A stretch of 64,000 nt of DNA from Chinchilla lanigera (lineage: Eukaryota > Chordata > Mammalia > Rodentia > Chinchillidae), in assembly GCF_000276665.1 (NCBI RefSeq), contig NW_004955402.1, positions 1,095,716 to 1,159,715 on the forward strand, written 5' to 3'. The notes under the pieces are model-generated. The model saw only the letters and a list, made by a program, of their open reading frames with translations, was not told the origin of the DNA and did no database searches. Positions 1 through 11,109 of this stretch are shown piece by piece. Position 1 is the first letter of the stretch; every line of letters begins with the position of its first letter. Both the position numbers and the translations under genes were made by a program.

Positions 1-761
1 GTGTCCCTGCCGCTTTCTGCAGCAGCTCTGGAGTCCTCTTTCCTGAGTGTCTTTAGCTGTGCTGTCCTGGCTGCCTCGATGTCCTGAATCGATTCAAAAC
101 ACTTCCCTCTCATGGTCATGCTGACCTTGGGGAAGAGCCAGAAGCTGCACGGTGCCGGATCCGTGGATAAGGTGGCTGAGGACACACCGTGATGCTTTTA
201 CAAGCTGCCTTTCTGTTGGGTGGTGCTCAGCAGCAGCATTCACCGTGCTTTCGGTCATACCGCGTAAGGACACGGTCTCCAGAGCTGCCGCAGAAAGTGG
301 CGGGACGATGGGATGGGTGTGTTTGAGGAGAGGGAGAGGGTCTTGAGGGAGGTTCCCGGCAGTTTTTTACTGTAACGCATTTTAAAAATTTAATTATTTA
401 GGACCGGGAATGGAGCTCATAAACTCGTGCTTGCCAGGCAGGCTCTGTGCCACTGAGCTATACGCCTGGGTCACATTTTTAAAATGTGACCATTCAGTGT
501 ATACTGGGATCACCCCTTGACATAACCAAAAGCAGACGTCTCAGGTCCCTATGTTGTCCTTGTCAAAGAAACACGGTGGCACCATCAGCCGATGGCCGGC
601 TCCCCGTCTCGTGACCCTGTCTTTTGGGGCACAAAGATTCAGTGTGTTTCCTCAGCTGACTTAGACCCTGTTAGCTGTGAGAAATGTCTCCGCTGGGCCC
701 TGGAGGCCCAGGGAGATGCAGGCTGGCTCTGTCCCCTTGCCGTCAGCGCGGGCCGCAGTAC
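1..761 (-). other. Probable CIDEA intron 2 (left edge)
   Basis: Continues past the CIDEA exon 2 donor. It holds one minus-strand ID SINE (402-472) and a short palindrome (470-490). CIDEA exon 3 is not recognisable here, so it should lie beyond the window. Confidence 0.6.
402..472 (-). mobile_element. ID SINE
   Basis: tRNA-like ID body reading GCxTAGCTCAGTGG...CAAGCACGAG...CCCGGTCC on the minus strand; no clear tail. Confidence 0.7.
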
Positions 762-906
762 CTTGGTGAGGAGCTCCTGCAGGCTGCTGGCCATCACCCC
801 GCGGCGGCTGCTGCGGTCGGAGTTGGAGACGCGGAAGGGGCGTGGGGGCTGCATGAGCGGCGTGAGCAGGACCTTCCTGGTCTGGGCGCCCACGAAAGTC
901 AGGGGC
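762..906 (-). CDS. CIDEA: CIDEA coding exon 2 (CIDE-N domain start)
   Basis: CIDEA is a lipid-droplet protein of brown and white fat that promotes droplet fusion. This 145-nt exon begins with one base completing a split codon and then reads 48 codons: PLTFVGAQTRKVLLTPLM, then RPFRVSNSDRSSRRGVMASS and LQELLTK. That matches CIDEA residues about 14-61, including the start of the CIDE-N domain. The acceptor is GTCCAG (908-907 is AG) and the donor GTACTG, and both boundaries match the human exon as I recall it. The sequence is highly conserved and has no stop. Exon 1 (about 13 codons) is not visible to the right, and later exons would lie left of base 1. CIDEB and CIDEC share the fold but fit less well, and the IMPA2 neighbourhood supports CIDEA. 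Confidence 0.92.
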
Positions 907-1654
907 CTGGACACAGGTGAGAGCACAGAAACGGGAACTCCAATGTTATTTTAAAACAAGAGTCTTCAGGCAGAGGAGTGAAATGCACAACAGTGACGCA
1001 GTTTTAATATTTACATCTGAGAGGAAGACCGGCATGCATGGGACTAACCAGAAATGACACGGGCACGAATCTCCGAGGGACAGACATGGAGCACCTGGAA
1101 CGGGGGGCACAGGGTCCTTGTTCCTGCTTTGCTAGGACGTTTGAGGTCCTTGCGGAAACATCCTGAGTTCGGCCTGCATGCAGGTGTGCACACCTGCAGC
1201 CACAACCCAGGGAGACCAGGCCAGGAGTGACCGTAACAGCGGGGTGCTGGGCACCGCGCACACACCGAGGTCTGGAGTGAACGGGAGAAGCCAGGCCTGA
1301 CAGCACCACTGCTGGTGGGGACAGCGAGAGGGAAGCAGGCCCCGCGCCGTCGTGCTTGGGGCGAGTTCCACACTTTCGAGAGAATTGACCGTGACTTTGT
1401 CACTAGGCTAGAATCACCCTAAAATAACACGCAGGCAGGGTCCTTGTTATGTATCTAAATAAGTGGGTAATCTTAGGAATTAGAATTGTTCATATATCGA
1501 GTCCCTCATGTCTTTTATGAAGACAGGCCCATTAAAGTCTTAACTCCCTTTTTTCCAAGCCAAGAATAAGGCACAGACACCTGCTAAAGCAGATCTGTAT
1601 CAGCAAAGAGCTCAAACACTCCCCACTAAAAGCACAATGTGTGAAAAGGAAACT

Positions 1655-1762
1655 AGCTGGGTGTGGTGGCATGTGCCTGTAATTCTAGCACTGTAGGAGG
1701 CTGAGGCAGGAGGATCACGAGTTCCAACCCAGCCTGGGCAACTTATGAGACCCTGTGTAAAA
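1655..1762 (+). mobile_element. B1-type SINE
   Basis: Begins agctgggtgtggtggc and includes aggctgaggcaggagga and agcctgggcaac. It is followed directly by the GA repeat, which replaces the usual A tail. Confidence 0.8.
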
Positions 1763-1859
1763 CAGAGAGAGAGAGAGAGAGACAGAGAGAGAGACAGAGA
1801 GAGAGAGAGACAGAGAGAGAGAGAGAGACAGAGAGAGACAGAGAGAGACAGAGAGAGAA
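1763..1859. repeat. (GA)n microsatellite with CAGA interruptions
   Basis: About 97 bp of GA with periodic gacaga interruptions. It gives spurious Arg-Glu and Ser-Leu ORFs. Confidence 0.97.
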
Positions 1860-2888
1860 CGCTGTACCATAAAACCAAAAGAAGGCAATTTTCTGAGGAA
1901 AACGCCAGCCCTTGGTCACTAAATTTTAGTTATCTAGCAACTATGAGAAAGCGGTCAAATGGGAAGTAAAGGGGAAACAGCGGATGAGAAGCTCACAAAG
2001 ACCTGACTGCAAACGACGCGCACAGAGCACAGCTGGGGCCAGCGCCAGCCCACGCCCACAGCTGCGCTCCGAGACCAGTGTCCACGCCAGGACGCTGGCC
2101 CTGCCGCCCCGGCTGACGGCGGGGGTGTGGGGACGGCCCTGGTGAGATACAGACGAGTGAGGCGAAGGCCGTGCGCGGCGCTGCCTCCCGACCGGGACAG
2201 TGTCCAGCTCACACCTGCAGGGTGTCGTCCTCAGGCAGCCCGGTGTGACCACCCGCCTGCCCCCTGACCCCCGCACACGGAGCTCTCGCCCGTCCACGCT
2301 CCCTGCCCAGCAGGGCCGGAGCAGCCCTGACACAGGCGTCTTTGCTGGCTGTGGCAAGCCTCACCCAGGGGGAATACGGTGTGAATGTGGCGGCTCTGTG
2401 CGCCCCACAAGGTCTCCATGACAGGGAGGGCCGGCCCCCGGCCTGGCCAGCAAAGCGCGGTCTGGGCTCAGACTTTGAACACTGGCGAGAATTTAGGGGT
2501 TAGTCTCTGCGGCAGTGTCGCTCCAGGCTGCACACACGCACCCTGGCCCTGCAGTGGCCCAGTGTGGGGGGCTCCTTAACCATCACCCACCCAGGAAGGA
2601 CAGTGCTGCCCACTCCACAGGCTAGAAGCCGAGGTCACCTGGGCAGCGGGGGGCAGAGTGGCCTGACACCACCTCTGTCCGGAGCCAGGGCTTTTGCTCT
2701 GTTCTGTTAATTTGGCTTCCACGTTGGCAACTCAGCTGCTCTGCGGCTGAGCGTCCTGAGCCCGCCCTCAGGTCCTCTCCCTGAATGTGCACAAAGTCAC
2801 CACTCAGCTCGTCCCAGGGAGCAGTGCCAAGGGGGATGTGCCGGGCCGGGCCCCAGCCTGCACCAGCCATCACAATGACCTGGGTGCT

Positions 2889-3180
2889 AGGCCGGGTGTG
2901 GTGGCTCACGCCTGTAATCCCAGCACTCGGGAGGCTGAGGCAGGAGGATCGTTGCGAGTTCGAGGCCAGCCTGGGCTACAAAGTGAGCTCAAGGCCAGAC
3001 TGAACTGCATAGTGAGACCCTGTCTCAAAAATACCAAAAACAAGGGGCTGGGGATTTAGCTCAGCGGCAAAGCGCCTGCCTGGCAAGTGCAAGGTCGTGA
3101 GTTCAGTTCCCGGTACCGGAGAAAAACCAAAACCAAAACCAAAACCAAAAACAAAAACAAAAACAAAACAAAACAACAAA
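2889..3180 (+). mobile_element. B1-ID dimeric SINE, full length, with perfect 17-bp TSD
   Basis: B1 half from 2891 (gccgggtgtggtggctca), ID half from 3044 (ggggctggggatttagctca) ending ggtaccgg, then an (AAAACC/AAAAAC)n tail. The flanks 2872-2888 and 3181-3197 are identical (acaatgacctgggtgct), so this is a recent retrotransposition. Confidence 0.95.
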
Positions 3181-3865
3181 ACAATGACCTGGGTGCTTTG
3201 ACCAGAGACCACATAAGCCGGGCCACAGAGCTGGGCCGGGGTGGCAGCAGGCCTGGCATCAGCTTCTGAACCTTGACCCTTATCCGGTGCCACTGTACCA
3301 GGTTCCTGTTACACAACGCAATGAACGAGGCCTTCTCATGCCACTGAGCGGACGTGGGACAGTCACACGCATCCCGTCCCTGGAGACCAGGGGCAGAGGA
3401 TGCCAGGCCCTGGGCGCGTGATGCTGCCCACAGAACCCTGGCTTTGTCTCCAGCCTAACAGGGCAGGAAGCTCAGCTGGCAGAGTCGCTGCAGGGAAAGA
3501 CCGACTCGAGCGTCCCACACGCCTGCGCAGTCAGAGTGCATCTCCTGTGACGCACAAGGTCGCTTTCCTGATGAGGACACGGGGCGGGGAGGGGAGAGTC
3601 CAGCCGCCACGAGGCCTCACCTGCAAAACAAGCCCTGGCTCCTGGAGAGCCATCGCCTCCCATGTCCTGTCCTTGTCCCTGTCCCTGTCCCGAGGCACGG
3701 TGCTCAACGAAAGAGGCCCACGCCATCCTGCTCCCTCCAGCCCGAGGAGACAGAACAGTTCATATTCCTGGCCACGGGAACGATGCCCAAAGCGAGCTGC
3801 GGTCCCTCCAACACACAGATATTTAAATTTGGCCAAGTTAAACAGCAGCACTGAGGGGGCGAGCT

Positions 3866-3935
3866 CAGGGTAAGCTCATTCTTAGCGTGTGCTAAGGCGC
3901 TGGGTTCGAGCCCCAGCACTGCAGGAAACAAGGAA
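3866..3935 (+). mobile_element. ID SINE fragment
   Basis: Diverged ID with gcgctgggttcgagccccagcactgc; the B-box side is well preserved. Confidence 0.6.
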
Positions 3936-5136
3936 CAGGACTAGAGAAGCCTGAGCTGCTCCACCACCTGTGGGGACAGCGCGCCCAGATTTCTGGGAAA
4001 GTGGCTGCAGATGGTCCTCTGAAGCAGGAAGGGAGATAATGTGTAAGAGGAAAAATAACAAGGAAACAGGTTGCTTGAGGAAGCCCAGGGCCACCTCAGG
4101 CCGCACTTCAGGGAGTTCCCAGAACGTGTGCCAGGGAGCGTCTCCTGGAAGGCAGGGCACATCTGTGTCCCCGAGGAATGCAGGGCCTCGAAGCTTGTGT
4201 GACTGACAGTGGCCGGCCACAGGCTGGCGGTAAGGTGACGGAGCTGCACGCCGCTTGGATGCGCTCTCCGCAGGATGCAGGCCACCCCAGGTGTATTCTG
4301 GGGGCGCTGTGGGAGGCCAGGCCCAGGAGCAGGATCTTGGTGCGTGACAAAAGCAGGGGTCTCAGTGTGCTCAGGGACAGCCATCAGGACCCCCGGGCTC
4401 CACAGTCCAGGACGCCCACATCCCTGTGGTGTCAGGCAGAAGCTAGGCGGTCCTGCTGAGTGCCTCCCTGGACTATATCTGGTATGGAGCACAACTGTGC
4501 CGTGTGCACAGGGAACTAACAGCAGGGAATAACAAACTGCAGGGAATAGCAGCAGCAGCAACCTCCCTGCGTGCTCAGACAGACACAGTTCTCCCGACCG
4601 CCTGCGGTCTGAGCGTGGAACCCGCAGGCGCAGAGGCCAAGTGCACGCTGCCGTCACCGCGCGGAGCAGCACAAAGCCGCACACGCCCAGGAGTACAAAG
4701 TGGGACGACGGCTGGGGGCCGCATCCCACTGTCACGAGGACTGGAGGGGGACACAGAGCAGGCCAAGAGGACGACGAATGCTGAGGAGGCACCGCGCGCT
4801 GGGGGAGGATGGGCGTGGGAGCGCAGTCAGCCTGCTTGCAGGGCCCGCCACGGGCCACACTGTGGAGACACGCCTGGTACCCACCCTGCTAGTGGCTGAG
4901 CGAATACCTGGCCACCAGCACTCACTGTGTTCCAAGTCCTCGGGCACTCAGCAACAATCTAAAGTCGGAACTTAGGTTTGAGAGGCAGGAGGGTGGGGGA
5001 TTTGCTTTTAGAGAACTCCACTCCTTACTGTGCCGGGCAGGACAGTGTCAAGTTCATACTGAAACAGCAGCTGTACAAAATCCTTGTTCCTCGTCGAGCG
5101 CAAGGCCTTCTACTTCTTCCTTCTATTTTCTTTCTG

Positions 5137-5204
5137 TGGTGCGGGGAATGAGTCCAGGTCTTGTGCAGGTGAAGCCGCACTGTACCATCCAGCCTGGGAA
5201 GAGG
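5137..5204 (-). mobile_element. ID SINE, diverged
   Basis: Minus-strand ID-like segment (ggtgcggggaatgagtccagg...). Confidence 0.5.
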
Positions 5205-5484
5205 TTCTAAATCACGGCAGAAGAAGCTATTCCGGGAGAACTACAAGTTGTGTCAGCTTTATAACAACCTCAGGGCTTGCATGAGGAATCACAGACAGGA
5301 CAGAAGGACACAGCATGCTTTGCCCACGCAATAATCACCCGGCCCTGTGTGACAGGCTCCACCCAGAACTCTGCTGGGACCCAGCAGCCTTCCTGGGACT
5401 GAGGCCTCAGCAGTTACTGTGGATGGACAAAGGAACAGCTGCTTGGGCTTTCTAATTATTTACAGGTACCTTATTATTACCGTT

Positions 5485-5563
5485 TTGTGGTGCTAGGGAT
5501 GGAACCCAGGGAATCCTGTATACCCTAGGCAAGTGCTCTAGCACTAAGTTACACTCCTGCCCC
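5485..5563 (-). mobile_element. ID SINE
   Basis: Minus-strand ID: ggtgctagggatggaacccaggg followed by aagtgctctagcac. Confidence 0.75.
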
Positions 5564-5586
5564 ACCAGCATCTATTTTTTTTTTTT

Positions 5587-5792
5587 ACTAGGGATGGAAT
5601 CCAGGGCCCTCACACTGAGCTATATCCCTAGTCTTTTTTTTTGCTTTGTGAGACAAGTTCTTGCTATGCTGTCATTCAGGCTGGCCTTGAATTCACCTAT
5701 GTAGCCTAGGCAGGCCTTGAATCCACAGCGATCCTTTTGCCTCAGCCTCCCAGGTGCTGGGATTATAGGCCTGCATCACCACACCTGGCTCC
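5587..5792 (-). mobile_element. B1-ID SINE (truncated ID plus B1)
   Basis: Minus orientation: an ID piece (5587-5632), a T-rich linker, then a B1 (5646-5792) with gctgggattataggcctgc. Confidence 0.8.
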
Positions 5793-5818
5793 CTAGTCCT
5801 TTATTAAATCTTTTTTAA

Positions 5819-5920
5819 CTTTGAGACAGAGTCTGATTAAGTCACTAAGCTTCTCAACCTGGAGTCAAATTTATGATCTTCCTGCTTCAGCCTCCCAGAG
5901 TGTGTCACCGTGCCTAACTA
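5819..5920 (-). mobile_element. B1-type SINE fragment
   Basis: Diverged B1 with cttcctgcttcagcctccca, abutting the previous element. Confidence 0.6.
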
Positions 5921-6879
5921 CAAGTATCTAATTTTTTAAACTGTGTATGCTAGTACTCCCCGGGAAAATGCAGATGTTTGCCAGCTGCAGCACGCCACAC
6001 CAGGCAGTTTAAAGTAAGCATCACTCAGGAGGCAGAAGTCCAGCCAGACCATCATTAGCAGATGTTAGTGCCTGGCCTGCAGCTCTGCGGCCACCACAGG
6101 GTTTAGAGGGTGTGGAAGAACAGCCTTCCTGTAGGACCGTGCCAGGCCGTTTTCTTCCTGGTAGAGTCCTAAGAACTTCAGCAGCTCAGCTGGAAGCAGG
6201 TAAATTCTCCAAGATCTGCTGCCACAGCGGTTCCAACAGAGGGGACTCCTAGGCTGGGCTGAGCTGTGTGTCTCAGGAGATCAGTGGCTCATGTTGTGAT
6301 TCGCCAGCGTTTCATCAGCTGGGCACTCCCACATCACACTTGACCCAGAGGCGCGCCTGGCACACTGGCTTAGGGGAACTGTGGTAATGGCCGCAGGGCT
6401 GGGCTCCAAGGGAACCAGCGTGGGCTTGGGGTCCTCCACTGGGGAGCTCAGCCCACCTTCTCCTCAGACTCCCGAGGGGCCTGGGGTGGGTGCAGCCCGT
6501 GCGACAACTTTGGGGCCGGGGTGGGCAGAGCTGGGAGAGGAAGAAAAGCCCCACGAGCCCAGGGCCTGGCGCGGTGCCCCCAGGCTGGGAATGCGGGAGA
6601 GCTGCGGAAACAGCAGGCAGGCAAGGAGCAGAGGATGCTTGGGCCAAAGCGGAGGCCCTGGTCACAGGTGGAATGAAGAAATATGCCAGAGGTCAGCGGC
6701 TCCTTGCGCCAGAGGTGACCCTTGGTTCCATTCCGTGTAGATACTAGGATTCCCTGCTGTGACATCTCTGCCACCTGTACCGCAGTGACACAGCCTGTTG
6801 GACGCTTAAGAGCAAACTTTGTACAAAACAAGCAAAGGCGGGTTGGTGAGGACACCGGAGCGTGTCTCACCTTCCCCAC

Positions 6880-8360
6880 ATGCCGGAGCCGTGAGGTTGC
6901 GCGCGCGTGTGGGTGTGTCCCCGCGCTGCGTGCAAGGGCAAGGCGAGGGCCACCGTTCTGGCAGCTGAGGGTCTGACCTGGGCGTCTACACAGCCCCTTT
7001 CCGACCGGGTCCGAGCTCCAGATCCTGGATCCCCGTCCCGCCCAGCCTCCCGCCCTGCCAGCCCTCGGACCGCAGGGGAGACCTCACGGTGGGGCGCGGA
7101 GAGTTCGCTCCTCCTCCGCTCGTCAGGGTCCCCTCGCCAGCCCCGGCGTGGCCTCGGCGCGGTGTCGGGAGGGCAGGAGCGGGGCGGGCCCGCGCTGGGA
7201 CAGGGGCCCAGCCTGCTCTGTCCCCGCCATCCCGCGCGCCGGGGTCGTCGNNNNNNNNNNNNNNNNNNNNNNNNNNNNNNNNNNNNNNNNNNNNNNNNNN
7301 NNNNNNNNNNNNNNNNNNNNNNNNNNNNNNNNNNNNNNNNNNNNNNNNNNNNNNNNNNNNNNNNNNNNNNNNNNNNNNNNNNNNNNNNNNNNNNNNNNNN
7401 NNNNNNNNNNNNNNNNNNNNNNNNNNNNNNNNNNNNNNNNNNNNNNNNNNNNNNNNNNNNNNNNNNNNNNNNNNNNNNNNNNNNNNNNNNNNNNNNNNNN
7501 NNNNNNNNNNNNNNNNNNNNNNNNNNNNNNNNNNNNNNNNNNNNNNNNNNNNNNNNNNNNNNNNNNNNNNNNNNNNNNNNNNNNNNNNNNNNNNNNNNNN
7601 NNNNNNNNNNNNNNNNNNNNNNNNNNNNNNNNNNNNNNNNNNNNNNNNNNNNNNNNNNNNNNNNNNNNNNNNNNNNNNNNNNNNNNNNNNNNNNNNNNNN
7701 NNNNNNNNNNNNGCCAGCAGCCTCCCCGCCCCCGCCCCCCGGTCTCCGCGTCCTTCGCCCTGCGGGACCCGGACTTCCTCTGCCGGCCGCGGCGCCCCGA
7801 CGGGGAGGGCATGGCCATCAGTTTTTACGCCAGAGCGTAGACGGGCTGTGCCCTCGGCCCGGCCTTCCTGGCGCCCCACGTGTGCGCGGGCCTGTGGGGG
7901 CGATCGGAGTGCAGGGCGGGGGCGCGACTTCACCGCGTCGAGCTGGGGCGAGGACAGGGGACAGGCGGCGGCCAGGGGCCAGGGACTCGTGTGCACCCGG
8001 TCAGCACGCTGCCCGATCGCCTCTGAGGGGTGGGAGAGACGGGGCACCGCAGAGCTCCGGGAAGCGGTGAAGCAGGGGCCTCCGGGCCTGCCGCGGGCTT
8101 CGGCCCCTGACCCCAGCCCTTCGGAGGTGCCCTGGGCAGGCACCCGGGAGCCGCCCTCTGCGCGCGGCCAACCGAGCGTGCGGGCTCTGACGCCTCGGCT
8201 GCTCTCCCCAGTCACCTTGACCTGGTCTCCAGGCGCGCTCCTCCTGGGGGCCAGGGCCGGCCGCAGAGCCCCAGCCAGCGCCTCCCTGCCCCGGGCAGTG
8301 TTGGAGCCCGCAGCTGCGGCCTGGGAACGCCCCTTCCAGGCTCGGGGTGAGGCCAGGTGC
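6880..8360. promoter_or_regulatory. CpG-rich block with assembly gap, candidate CIDEA promoter/exon 1
   Basis: Dense CpG sequence on both sides of a 462-base run of N. It lies upstream of the minus-strand CIDEA exon 2, at a plausible distance for its first exon. I looked for a short MEAARDYAG-like coding start ending at a GT donor in the visible flanks and did not find one, so exon 1 may lie inside the gap. Long ORFs running through the N stretch are artefacts of translating N. Confidence 0.5.
7251..7712. other. Assembly gap (N x 462)
   Basis: Run of N in the middle of a CpG-rich block, where extreme G+C content probably defeated sequencing. Confidence 0.99.
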
Positions 8361-10375
8361 TGCCCCTCCCCGTGACACTTACTGAGGAGAGATGAGCCCA
8401 GGCAATCCAACTCACCGCCCCCAAACCCTCTTACTGTTAAAAGAATCAAAGGAGAAGGCGCAGAAAGCACAGAACAGTGGGCGTCCCACACCCACTCCAC
8501 CACCGGTCAGGCCATAATCACCCCAGCAGCCCCCGGCTCAGCCCGAGGGGAACTCCAGTATTCAGGAGAACTGGACACACAAGGCCCCAACCTGGCCCTG
8601 AGGTGAGGGTGTTTGACCTTGTGGGAGCAGCGGAGGTCAGGGCACACCTGTCACCAGGTGAGCAGGTGGTGGTGTTTGCACATTGGTTCCTGGGGCCTGG
8701 AGAGCGGCCCGGCTCGCCGGTGAGGCATGTGTTAGCGCTGACACAGGACTGCAAGCTGCAGAAGGAGCCCCCAGCCTGGCGCAAGACTCGATGAGAGCCC
8801 TGGGGCGGCGAGCGTCTTGCTTAGGGTGAGCAGAGGTCCACAGGTCCTGAGAGTGCATGGGGTGGTCCTGGATGGGCTGGTGTAGGAACCAGCAAAGATG
8901 GTGACCACTCTGGGGCTGCTCCAGGAGGCCCGTGCCTGACCTGAGAGATGGTAGGAGGGAAGGGAGGACGGGTGGGGGTGGAAGGACAGGCTGGGGAATG
9001 TCTTCAGGAAGCGAGCTGACCAGACGACCAAGGTTGGGCCCATTAGTGTGCGGGAGCTCCACCCCAGTGTGGGTGGGGGAGACAGCTGAAAAGGACCTTG
9101 GGTGACTGGGTGCATGGCAGTGCCCGCCCCTACAGAGACAGGGATGTAGGTTGGTGCCGGTGTGACTCTGGAGTGGAGACTGTGGAAACTGGGGTTCCCT
9201 GGGGCTGCAGAGCATGCAGAAGGGAGGAGGGTCGCCCTGTGGTCAGAGAGAGCGGGCCGCCCTCCAGGAGCTCGTTGCGGTCTGGCAGGCTCTTTCCTGC
9301 CCACATCATCCATTTGTCTTCTGTGTTCTGCAACTGCTTTGCTGCAGCGTACCCGGGATTCAGAACCCGGCTGTATGCTCCATGCAGGAACATCTGTCAG
9401 AGAGGCCCTGTGAGGTCTGTGGCTGGTAGGCTGGTATGCTCCGATGGCCCTGCCCTGAGGGCAGGGCCTGGGCTTTGTGGGGCGCTCACCCTCCCTGAGG
9501 CGCAGCCTCCCCCTGGAGTCCGGCCATACTCGGATCCCTAAGGGGATGGCTGGCCTGTCCAGAGCACGCTGCCCTTGAGAGGGACATGGTGACCTCACCT
9601 CACTCCCAGCCGAGTGAGCACCAACATGGAAATGGTCTCCCACGTGTGGGGCTGTGTCATACAATGCTTAATGCTCAAGGGAACCTCTGGTGGCTGTCCA
9701 ATTCAATTTCTACTTATTTCACTTACTTTTTGGTAACAGATTGGAAAAAATGACTTCTGGGTCTGAACTACTGGCTTTGCTACCTTCAAATTCTGGGACC
9801 CTGGGGAAAGCTTTCTTTCTTTTCCTTTTAAAGCAAACTTTCTCTTCTTTCTAATAATCCCCGGTGATGTGTTTTCATTACTGATTCTTGCTGGGCTGCC
9901 GTGATAGGTGAGTAGGGTGGTGCTTGAGAAACACATTGGTGGCCGTCAGGCTGGGAAACCTGACATTGCTGGTTGTTGTCTTACTGATGAGGGACTGGAG
10001 CCCTGGCAGGGATGAGTGAGACCCAGGGCACATAGCCAGGGCCCCTGCAGCAGCAGCAGCGGCAGCACTGTGGGCGCTGCGTGTCCTGCAGTCCACCTGC
10101 TTCTCACATGGCCCAGGGGAGTGTGCTGTGTGAAAAGAACACCGTGGAGTTATTCACACAAAGACGGAGATGTGTGCCAGCTCACTGTACAAAGCTGTTT
10201 TCCACCAGATCCATCCTCTGCCCTCTACCAGCCCCATGCTCCTGGCTCCTGGCTCCTTGCCCTTTGATTTCCGCTTTGTGTCACTTATAGGAGGCACTGA
10301 TGGACTTTTTTTTAAGTTAAAAGCAACTGAGTTGCAGAATAATGTTGTGTTGGTCAGCTTCCCACCCTGAGGCAG
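8361..10375. other. Intergenic sequence, no gene recognised
   Basis: Moderately GC-rich unique sequence to about 9650, then more AT-rich. Several overlapping ORFs of 80-310 codons on both strands show no domain, repeat or splice pattern I recognise. It includes a short CAG/CGG-type run near 10045. Confidence 0.6.
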
Positions 10376-10680
10376 ATCACCTGATACACACAGTTTGAAG
10401 GGGGAGAGGTTTGACTTGGTTCATGGTTTCAGGTGATCAGTCCATGGCTGGCTGCTCCACTGGCAGGAACATCATCGTGGAAGGGCATAGAGGAGCAAAG
10501 CTGCTTAGTCCGTAGTAGCCAGGAACAGGAACATCACAGAGAGGATGGGGCAGGGACCAGACACAGACCCCAAGGTCAGGCCTCTGCGACCCACCAAACA
10601 CCCAGGAGCGAGCTTTATTGCGCTGCTGGATGGTCCCCAAGCCAATCTTGTTGACAAGCTTACCTGTCACAAGCCTGCCT
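10376..10680. mobile_element. Interspersed repeat resembling a MaLR-type LTR (family uncertain)
   Basis: Contains the pattern 'gtttcaggtgatcagtccatggctggctgctcc' in shorter blocks, an aacatcatcgtgg-like block and a cagccagga-like block. A related pattern recurs at about 55735-56075. Such phrases are typical of MaLR-like or related mammalian LTR repeats, but I cannot fix the family by eye. Confidence 0.35.
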
Positions 10681-11109
10681 CTGGTAAAGTGTGTGGGTGT
10701 TTAGTGTGCAACCCATGGAGTGGTTATGGCAAAGCATGAGTGCCACACCCAGCAGCTGCTCCTGTCCCTCTTGGCACCAGCCTCCCTTGTGCCAGACACT
10801 ATGGGGTCTTTCCCACCAGGTCTGCTTTGCTGACTCTTTTACTTCGTAAGAATCAAGTTACACAGGATGTTCCCTTCTGCTGGGCTTTGCTACTCCTCAC
10901 CGAGTTTGTGAATCCTTCCACACTGCTGCATGTGTGCTGGTTTGCTCATTTTTGTGGCACGTAGAGCCATATTGAAAACCTGTGTCCACACTACAGCTGC
11001 TGTCCGGGCTGGAAGAGTGAGTCGAGGCCACGTGAACACTTTTGTGTGGCTTTCAGCACGTGTGTGCTTCTCTCTCTTGGAACAGAGGGATCATGGGGAT
11101 GCAGGTGCA
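10681..11109. other. Intergenic, nothing recognised
   Basis: Unique-looking sequence between the LTR-like fragment and the retroviral 3' LTR. No SINE, exon or tandem repeat is seen. Confidence 0.6.

Larger units (their letters stand above)
907..6880 (-). other. Probable CIDEA intron 1
   Basis: Region upstream of CIDEA exon 2 up to the CpG-rich block. It has a B1 plus (GA)n tract, a young B1-ID dimer, several ID and B1 fragments, and otherwise GC-rich unique sequence. Intron status is inferred from where exon 1 must be; no exon was recognised. Confidence 0.5.

Noticed and set aside
1612..1969. Arg-Glu and Leu-Ser repeat ORFs
   Set aside because: These are simply the translated (GA)n microsatellite.
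1981..2000. cggatgagaagctcac as a possible CIDEA exon 1 3' end on the minus strand
   Set aside because: Upstream codons do not read a CIDEA-like N-terminus and there is no suitable ATG.
7811..7840. Short plus-strand frame ending ISFYARA next to the gap as a real terminal exon
   Set aside because: No recognised family, no supporting splice site, and adjacent to N; cannot be supported.
6907..8503. Very long ORFs (up to 505 codons) on both strands across the CpG block
   Set aside because: They run through 462 N, which cannot contain stop codons; the visible parts are GC-rich frames without a domain.
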